25,560 nucleotides of DNA from Bacillota bacterium. Its GTDB lineage: Bacteria; Bacillota; Bacilli; Bacillales_B; DSM-18226. The translations under genes and the position numbers were made by a program. Location: the NCBI GenBank assembly GCA_030705665.1, contig JAUZQA010000006.1:1-25560 (forward strand). Reading direction: 5' to 3'. Every line of letters starts with the position of its first letter. Position 1 is the stretch's first letter. This document shows, in pieces, positions 24,423-25,560 of the stretch. The notes beneath the pieces are model-generated. The model had not been told where the DNA came from, made no database searches, and saw only the letters and a program-made list of their open reading frames with translations.

Positions 24423-25560
24423 TTAGTTTTGTGCAGGTGATGGAGCACTGCTTTCAGGCTGCAGTTCCACTTCAGCTGGCGAAAGAACCTTATTCTCACC
24501 TGGGTATGGTTTATCGAACCCTTCCGTTGAATACCATACAGCATGATTCAGCATATTTGCGTTTACTTCATCTGGAGAGGCTTTTTTCCCTGTCAGCTTG
24601 TCCTTATTCTTATTAGACCATTCTGTCCATTTTTTAGAAGCATCCTTTGCTTCTGGAGTAATATTTACTGTATTAGCTAGGGCTGCATTATTGGCTTCAG
24701 GTGTGCCATTTAATGTGTCAAGCGGAATTTGGTTTGGCACAAAGTTGTAAGGAGTGAAGTCCGGTTTATCTGTAAATAGTTCACTCATCGGCTCTGCTGC
24801 AGCATCGTTTTGGTTCATTGCTGGAAGTCCGAGAATTTGTTCAATACTGCGAACCATGTTAATAACAGTCCAGTAGTGACTGTTAGTGATTCCTCTCTTC
24901 ACCCAAGGACTGATCACATATGCAGGCTGACGATGGCCGTCAACGTGGTCTAAACCGTTTTGGGAATCATCTTCTGTTACAAAAATCACAGAGTCTTTCC
25001 AGTATGGACTGTGAGAAATCAAGTCAACAATTTTACCTACAGCAAGGTCATTGTCAGCAACCATGGCCTGTGGTGTAGGAGAACCTGTTGCACTTCCAGA
25101 AGTGTGGTCATTTGTAACCCACATCGTATTTAGTGCAGGTAAATCATTATTTTTAACATGTTGTTCAAACTGTTGTTTAAAAATTTCAAAACGATACTGA
25201 TCAGGTATATTCATATCAAATGTTGGGAAAGGTTTATAGGTAATCGGTCCAAGAGATGGAATATCATACGTAGCACTATAATTTCCAATTGGAACGTGCA
25301 AATTACCCGTCTGTGCACCAGACAAAATTTGCGAATCTTTATACCAATCACTCCAAGTACCAAAAGGTGCTGGTCCGGTAAAACCAGTTGTATCTTCACC
25401 AAAGTTTTCTACATTCTTGCCGTACTTAAGAGCTTGGTCCCATAGATGACCCGTCGGAGCATAGGCCATAGCATCCCCGGCACCTCCAGGATAGCTTTTC
25501 ACATTGGCGGTATCAGTTTCTTTATCTTCATAATCATTATTTGTTGCTTGCATTACCCAT
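24423..25560 (-). CDS. Alkaline-phosphatase-superfamily phosphoesterase, C-terminal part (5' end outside window)
   Basis: The frame is open to the right edge; the first ATG (25553) is preceded by in-frame coding sequence and is not a convincing start. The visible part holds the C-terminal half of a phosphoesterase domain: TNDHTSGSATGSPTPQAMVADNDLAVGKI, then VIFVTEDDSQNGLDHVDGHR with the metal-binding acidic and His residues, then PAYVISPWVKRG. This is the pattern of proteins annotated as YncE-like beta-propeller plus phosphoesterase, so the missing N-terminus may be a propeller and a signal peptide. The tail (ELQPESSAPSPAQN) is low complexity and suggests an extracytoplasmic protein. The substrate is unknown. 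Confidence 0.85.
   Translation of the reverse strand, partial: WVMQATNNDYEDKETDTANVKSYPGGAGDAMAYAPTGHLWDQALKYGKNVENFGEDTTGFTGPAPFGTWSDWYKDSQILSGAQTGNLHVPIGNYSATYDIPSLGPITYKPFPTFDMNIPDQYRFEIFKQQFEQHVKNNDLPALNTMWVTNDHTSGSATGSPTPQAMVADNDLAVGKIVDLISHSPYWKDSVIFVTEDDSQNGLDHVDGHRQPAYVISPWVKRGITNSHYWTVINMVRSIEQILGLPAMNQNDAAAEPMSELFTDKPDFTPYNFVPNQIPLDTLNGTPEANNAALANTVNITPEAKDASKKWTEWSNKNKDKLTGKKASPDEVNANMLNHAVWYSTEGFDKPYPGENKVLSPAEVELQPESSAPSPAQN

Noticed and set aside
1..25560. Mobile elements, CRISPR arrays, tRNA or rRNA genes
   Set aside because: I looked for transposase-type proteins, regular short repeats with spacers, and structural RNA signatures and saw none.

Overview
The window comes from a low-GC, endospore-forming Bacillota, most likely a Bacillaceae member (Bacillus/Neobacillus type). 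The evidence is strong AGGAGG-type ribosome binding sites, frequent TTG/GTG starts, family content typical of Bacillus (PadR/HAAS pair, YitT/YitE, YqhV, SwrC-like RND pump, PepF), a HrcA-type CIRCE element and sigma-G-like promoters. It reads as ordinary chromosome: I see no insertion sequence, phage gene, CRISPR array, tRNA or rRNA.

Layout. 1-2.3 kb (minus): a padR - HAAS/DUF1700 - DUF4173 membrane-protein unit with palindromic operator-like sites; the last gene runs off the left edge. 2.3-5.0 kb: small genes, including two divergent ones with sigma-G-like promoters, a UspA protein, an SGNH esterase and a zinc-ribbon protein. 5.0-13.8 kb: a sulfur-centred region. A five-gene minus-strand operon (comA, histidine phosphatase, cysH, sat, cysC) is flanked by a YitE-like membrane protein and a divergent YitG-like MFS transporter, followed by a TauE/SafE-type permease, a YqhV-like protein and a methionine gamma-lyase. 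14-17.1 kb: small unknown proteins, a MarR/MFS efflux pair, and two short genes below the usual ORF length cut-off. 17.1-24.3 kb: htpG with a CIRCE operator, pepF and a large RND pump. 24.4 kb-end: the C-terminal part of a secreted-type phosphoesterase.

How the genes fit together. Sat, CysC and CysH take sulfate to sulfite, and ComA joins sulfite to phosphoenolpyruvate to give phosphosulfolactate. No sulfite reductase is present in the window, so the operon looks like a dedicated sulfate-to-3-sulfolactate route; sulfolactate is a known spore component of B. subtilis. The expected phosphatase ComB is absent, and a histidine-phosphatase-superfamily gene overlapping comA sits where it should be. 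That substitution, the CIRCE control of htpG, the sigma-G-like promoter pair and the leader ORF in front of the YitE-like gene are the points most worth following up.
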